Part shown: positions 5,044 to 7,160 of the stretch, in pieces
Position numbering within the stretch: position 1 is the first letter of the stretch
How the letters are laid out: every line of letters starts with the position of its first letter
Assembly: GCA_964428895.1 (NCBI GenBank)
Contig: CAYRZU010000115.1
Location: 1 to 7,160 of the forward strand
Origin: HyVt-337 sp964428895
GTDB taxonomy: Bacteria > Planctomycetota > Phycisphaerae > SM23-33
DNA: 7,160 nt
Reading direction: 5' to 3'
The notes under the pieces: model-generated
What the model saw: only the letters and a program-made list of their open reading frames with translations
What the model was told of the DNA's origin: nothing
Databases searched by the model: none
Position numbers and translations under genes: made by a program

Positions 5044-6855
5044 ATGAGCAAACAAAAGGCCGTCAAACAGATCTGCAACGACTGCGGCAATGACCGTACG
5101 CGGATGATGGACATCGTTCGCGCGGTCCAGGCCGAGTTCGGCTGCGTCGACGGCGAGGCGCTGGAGGCCATCGCGTCAGCGGTCGGCTGTCAGCGTGTCG
5201 AAGTCGAGAGCTGCGTGTCGTTCTACGCGTTCCTTTCGACGCAGCCACAAGGCGACATCGTGATTCGTCTATGCGACGACGTCATCGATGAGATGAAGGG
5301 CGCCTGCCACGTGGGCGAAGCCCTGGTCGACGAGCTCGGCATCGGTTTCGGTGAGACCACCGAAGACGGGCTGTTCACGTTGGAAAAGACCCCCTGCATC
5401 GGCATGAGCGATCAGGCCCCGGCCATGCTGGTCAACGACGTGGTGTTCACCTACGTCGGCGCCGACCAGGCCCGGTCGATCGTCCAGGCCCTCCGGACCG
5501 ACAACGACCCGCGTAAGCTGGTCCACCGCCTGGGCGACGGCAACAACGCCCACGACCTGGTTGGTTCGCCCGTCCACAACAACATCCGCAAGGCCGGCCC
5601 GGTTGTCCTGGCCGACCTCAAGCCAGGCGAGGCCCTCAAAGACGCTGTGGCCATGACGCCCGCGGAAGTCATCCGCGACGTCAAGACCGCTCGCGTCCGC
5701 GGGCGCGGCGGGGCCGGGTTCCCCACCGGCATGAAGTGGGACTTCACCCGAGCCGCCGAAGGCGACCGCAAGTTCGTGCTCTGCAACGCCGACGAGGGCG
5801 AGCCCGGCACCTTCAAGGACCGCGTCATCCTGACCGAACGGGCCGACAACCTGTTTGAAGGCATGGCCATCGCCGGGTACGCCGTGGGCGCCGAAGAAGG
5901 CATCCTGTACCTCCGCGGCGAATACGCCTACCTCCAGCCGTTCCTGGAACAGATCCTGGCCGACCGCCGCGAAGCCGGCTGGCTCGGCAAGAACGTCGCC
6001 GGCAAGGACGGATTCAACTTTGACATCCGCATCCAGATGGGCGCCGGCGCTTACATCTGCGGCGAAGAAACCTCGCTGATCAGCTCGGCCGAGGGCACGC
6101 GGGGCGACCCCAAGAACCGCCCGCCGTTCCCGGCCCAGAAGGGCTACCTCGATTGCCCCACCACGGTCAACAACGTCGAAACGTTCTGCTGCATCGCTCG
6201 CATCCTGCAGCAGGGCCCGGGCTGGTTCGCCCAGATGGGCACCCAACAGAGCGCCGGCACGAAACTGCTAAGCGTTTCCGGCGACTGCACCCAGCCGGGC
6301 GTCTACGAAGTGGAGTTCGGCACGACGCTCAACGACCTGCTGGAGATGGTCGGGGCCGAAGACCCCGCCGCCGTCCAGATGGGCGGGCCTAGCGGCCAGT
6401 TGGTGGGCAAGGCCCAATTCGACAAGACCATCTGCTACGACGACCTCGCCACCGGCGGGTCGGTGATGGTCTTTTCCGGCCAGCGGGACGTGGTGCACAT
6501 CGTCGAGAAGTTCCTGGAGTTCTTCGTCGAGGAAACCTGCGGCTACTGCACCCCCTGCCGCGTTGGCAACCGGCTGTTGTTGCGGAAGATTCGCGACATC
6601 CGCGCCGGCAACGGCGAACCGGACGACCTGGACTACCTCGAGACGCTGGGCCAGTCCATCAAGACCGCCAGCCGTTGCGGCCTGGGGCAAACGTCGGCCA
6701 ACCCCGTGTTGACCTCGTTGGCCAATTTCCGCCCCGTTTACGAAGCGCTGCTCAAGCCCGTTGAGGACGGCCGTCAGCCGACCTTCAGCCTGGCCGACGC
6801 AGTCGCCACCGCCGAAGACATCGCCGGACGCAAGAGCGTCCACGCGGAGGCATAA
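5044..6855 (+). CDS. hoxF: NAD-reducing hydrogenase diaphorase subunit HoxF
   Basis: HoxF binds FMN and NAD(H) and exchanges electrons between NAD(H) and the HoxU/HoxYH iron-sulfur chain of the soluble bidirectional hydrogenase. The 603-residue product is almost identical in length to HoxF of Cupriavidus necator (602, from memory) and shares phrases such as SDRTRL-like NDRTRM and TPCIG-SDQ-PAML. Residues about 1-150 are a fused NuoE-like domain; about 160-600 are NuoF-like. NuoF marks are RGRGGAGFPTGMKW at 219-232 (NADH site), CNADEGEPGTFKDR at 247-260 (FMN site), then YLRGEY, GAGAYICGEE, and the C-terminal [4Fe-4S] ligands Cys499, Cys502, Cys505 and Cys545. In the NuoE-like part only Cys77 and Cys118 of the four [2Fe-2S] ligands remain; the partner positions are Asp82 and Ser122. 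Extra cysteines occur at 11, 14 (a CXXC), 34, 49 and 57. It ends one base before hoxU. The [NiFe] hyp genes next door argue against an [FeFe] HydB or a complex I NuoF. Confidence 0.93.
   Translation: MSKQKAVKQICNDCGNDRTRMMDIVRAVQAEFGCVDGEALEAIASAVGCQRVEVESCVSFYAFLSTQPQGDIVIRLCDDVIDEMKGACHVGEALVDELGIGFGETTEDGLFTLEKTPCIGMSDQAPAMLVNDVVFTYVGADQARSIVQALRTDNDPRKLVHRLGDGNNAHDLVGSPVHNNIRKAGPVVLADLKPGEALKDAVAMTPAEVIRDVKTARVRGRGGAGFPTGMKWDFTRAAEGDRKFVLCNADEGEPGTFKDRVILTERADNLFEGMAIAGYAVGAEEGILYLRGEYAYLQPFLEQILADRREAGWLGKNVAGKDGFNFDIRIQMGAGAYICGEETSLISSAEGTRGDPKNRPPFPAQKGYLDCPTTVNNVETFCCIARILQQGPGWFAQMGTQQSAGTKLLSVSGDCTQPGVYEVEFGTTLNDLLEMVGAEDPAAVQMGGPSGQLVGKAQFDKTICYDDLATGGSVMVFSGQRDVVHIVEKFLEFFVEETCGYCTPCRVGNRLLLRKIRDIRAGNGEPDDLDYLETLGQSIKTASRCGLGQTSANPVLTSLANFRPVYEALLKPVEDGRQPTFSLADAVATAEDIAGRKSVHAEA
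6846..6850 (+). promoter_or_regulatory. Ribosome binding site of hoxU
   Basis: GGAGG within the last codons of hoxF lies 6 bases before ATG at 6857. It is the strongest Shine-Dalgarno in the window and fixes the hoxU start. Confidence 0.7.
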
Positions 6856-6856
6856 C

Positions 6857-7160
6857 ATGAGCGAAAAGATTACTCTGACAATCGACGGCGTGGAGATCAC
6901 GGGCGAAAAGGGCCAGACCATTCTGGAAGCGGCCCAAGACGCCGGTGTCTACATCCCGCGCCTCTGTGCCAAAGAAGAGTTGTGCCCGTTCGGCTCGTGC
7001 CGCGTGTGCACGGTGATGGTTAACGGCCGCCCGCAAGCGGCCTGCACCCAGCCGGCCGCCGACGGCATGGCCGTCGAGAACAACACCGTCGAGTTGCTGG
7101 GCATTCGCCGCGACATCATCGACATGCTGTTCGTGGAAGGAAACCACTTCTGCATGTTCT
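6857..7160 (+). CDS. hoxU: NAD-reducing hydrogenase iron-sulfur subunit HoxU (5' part)
   Basis: The first 101 codons are present and the gene runs off the right edge. The product begins with a ferredoxin-like [2Fe-2S] domain as in NuoG/HoxU. Ligand candidates are Cys37, Cys48, Cys51 and Cys63 (VYIPRLC at 31-37, GSCRVC at 46-51, AACT at 61-64); Cys43 is an extra cysteine. The segment MLFVEGNHFC at 90-99 matches HoxU VEFLFAEGNHNC, where His97 and the following cysteines start the next cluster motif; the window ends two residues later. HoxU (about 240 residues in the family) relays electrons between HoxF and the HoxY/HoxH hydrogenase in the cytoplasm. It starts one base after the hoxF stop, so the two are cotranscribed. 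The incomplete end leaves open a longer NuoG/HydA-like protein, but the fused hoxF and adjacent [NiFe] maturation genes favour HoxU. Confidence 0.88.
   Translation, partial: MSEKITLTIDGVEITGEKGQTILEAAQDAGVYIPRLCAKEELCPFGSCRVCTVMVNGRPQAACTQPAADGMAVENNTVELLGIRRDIIDMLFVEGNHFCMF

Noticed and set aside
5269..6246. Long minus-strand open frame opposite hoxF
   Set aside because: It is an antisense shadow of a GC-rich conserved gene, with no recognisable domain.
5044..7160. Reading hoxF/hoxU as complex I nuoF/nuoG or as an electron-bifurcating [FeFe] hydrogenase
   Set aside because: The NuoE-NuoF fusion of 603 residues, the HoxF-specific TPCIG-SDQ segment, the HoxU-type EGNHFC and the adjacent [NiFe] maturation genes all favour a group 3d [NiFe] hydrogenase.

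Overview
The window is GC-rich, densely coded bacterial DNA with two divergent blocks: one large minus-strand gene on the left, and a plus-strand [NiFe]-hydrogenase block filling the rest. No phage, insertion sequence, CRISPR array or RNA gene is visible. The source may be an uncultured anaerobe or facultative anaerobe of the Planctomycetota or a related lineage. This rests on an ECF sigma factor with a large C-terminal domain fusion, and on gene-free spacers carrying degraded CACAGAG/CACGAAG-type and heptamer repeats that I associate with such genomes. The assignment is inference, not proof.

Left block (11-2080, minus): a single gene encodes an ECF-type sigma-70 factor (sigma2 and sigma4) joined in frame to a SecA-like motor. 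The SecA part keeps the Walker A and DEVDS motifs and the start of the second motor lobe. It has lost nearly all of the preprotein cross-linking domain, stops before the arginine-finger motif VI and the helical scaffold, and ends in a cysteine-rich tail. This is the most unusual object in the window.

Middle block (2263-4616, plus): hypC-hypD-hypA-hypB, a tightly packed maturation operon with 6-base spacing and then 8- and 11-base overlaps, behind a good extended -10 promoter at 2197-2226. HypC and HypD build and carry the Fe(CN)2CO group of the [NiFe] active site; HypA and HypB insert nickel. All diagnostic cysteines and histidines are present. hypE and hypF are not in the window and must lie elsewhere.

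Right block (5044-7160, plus): after a 427-base gene-free gap come hoxF (diaphorase subunit with a fused NuoE-like domain) and the first 101 codons of hoxU (iron-sulfur subunit), matching the NAD-reducing group 3d hydrogenase of the Cupriavidus/Ralstonia type. The hydrogenase subunits hoxY and hoxH are expected just beyond the right edge. The gap holds a terminator-like hairpin, a sigma-70-type promoter, a perfect TGTGA-N6-TCACA palindrome over its -10 box, and a leader hairpin. The hox genes therefore look separately regulated from hyp, perhaps by a CRP/FNR-family protein.

Together, the plus-strand genes would make, metallate and wire to NAD(H) a soluble bidirectional [NiFe] hydrogenase. The sigma-SecA gene has no evident functional link beyond sharing the divergent intergenic region.
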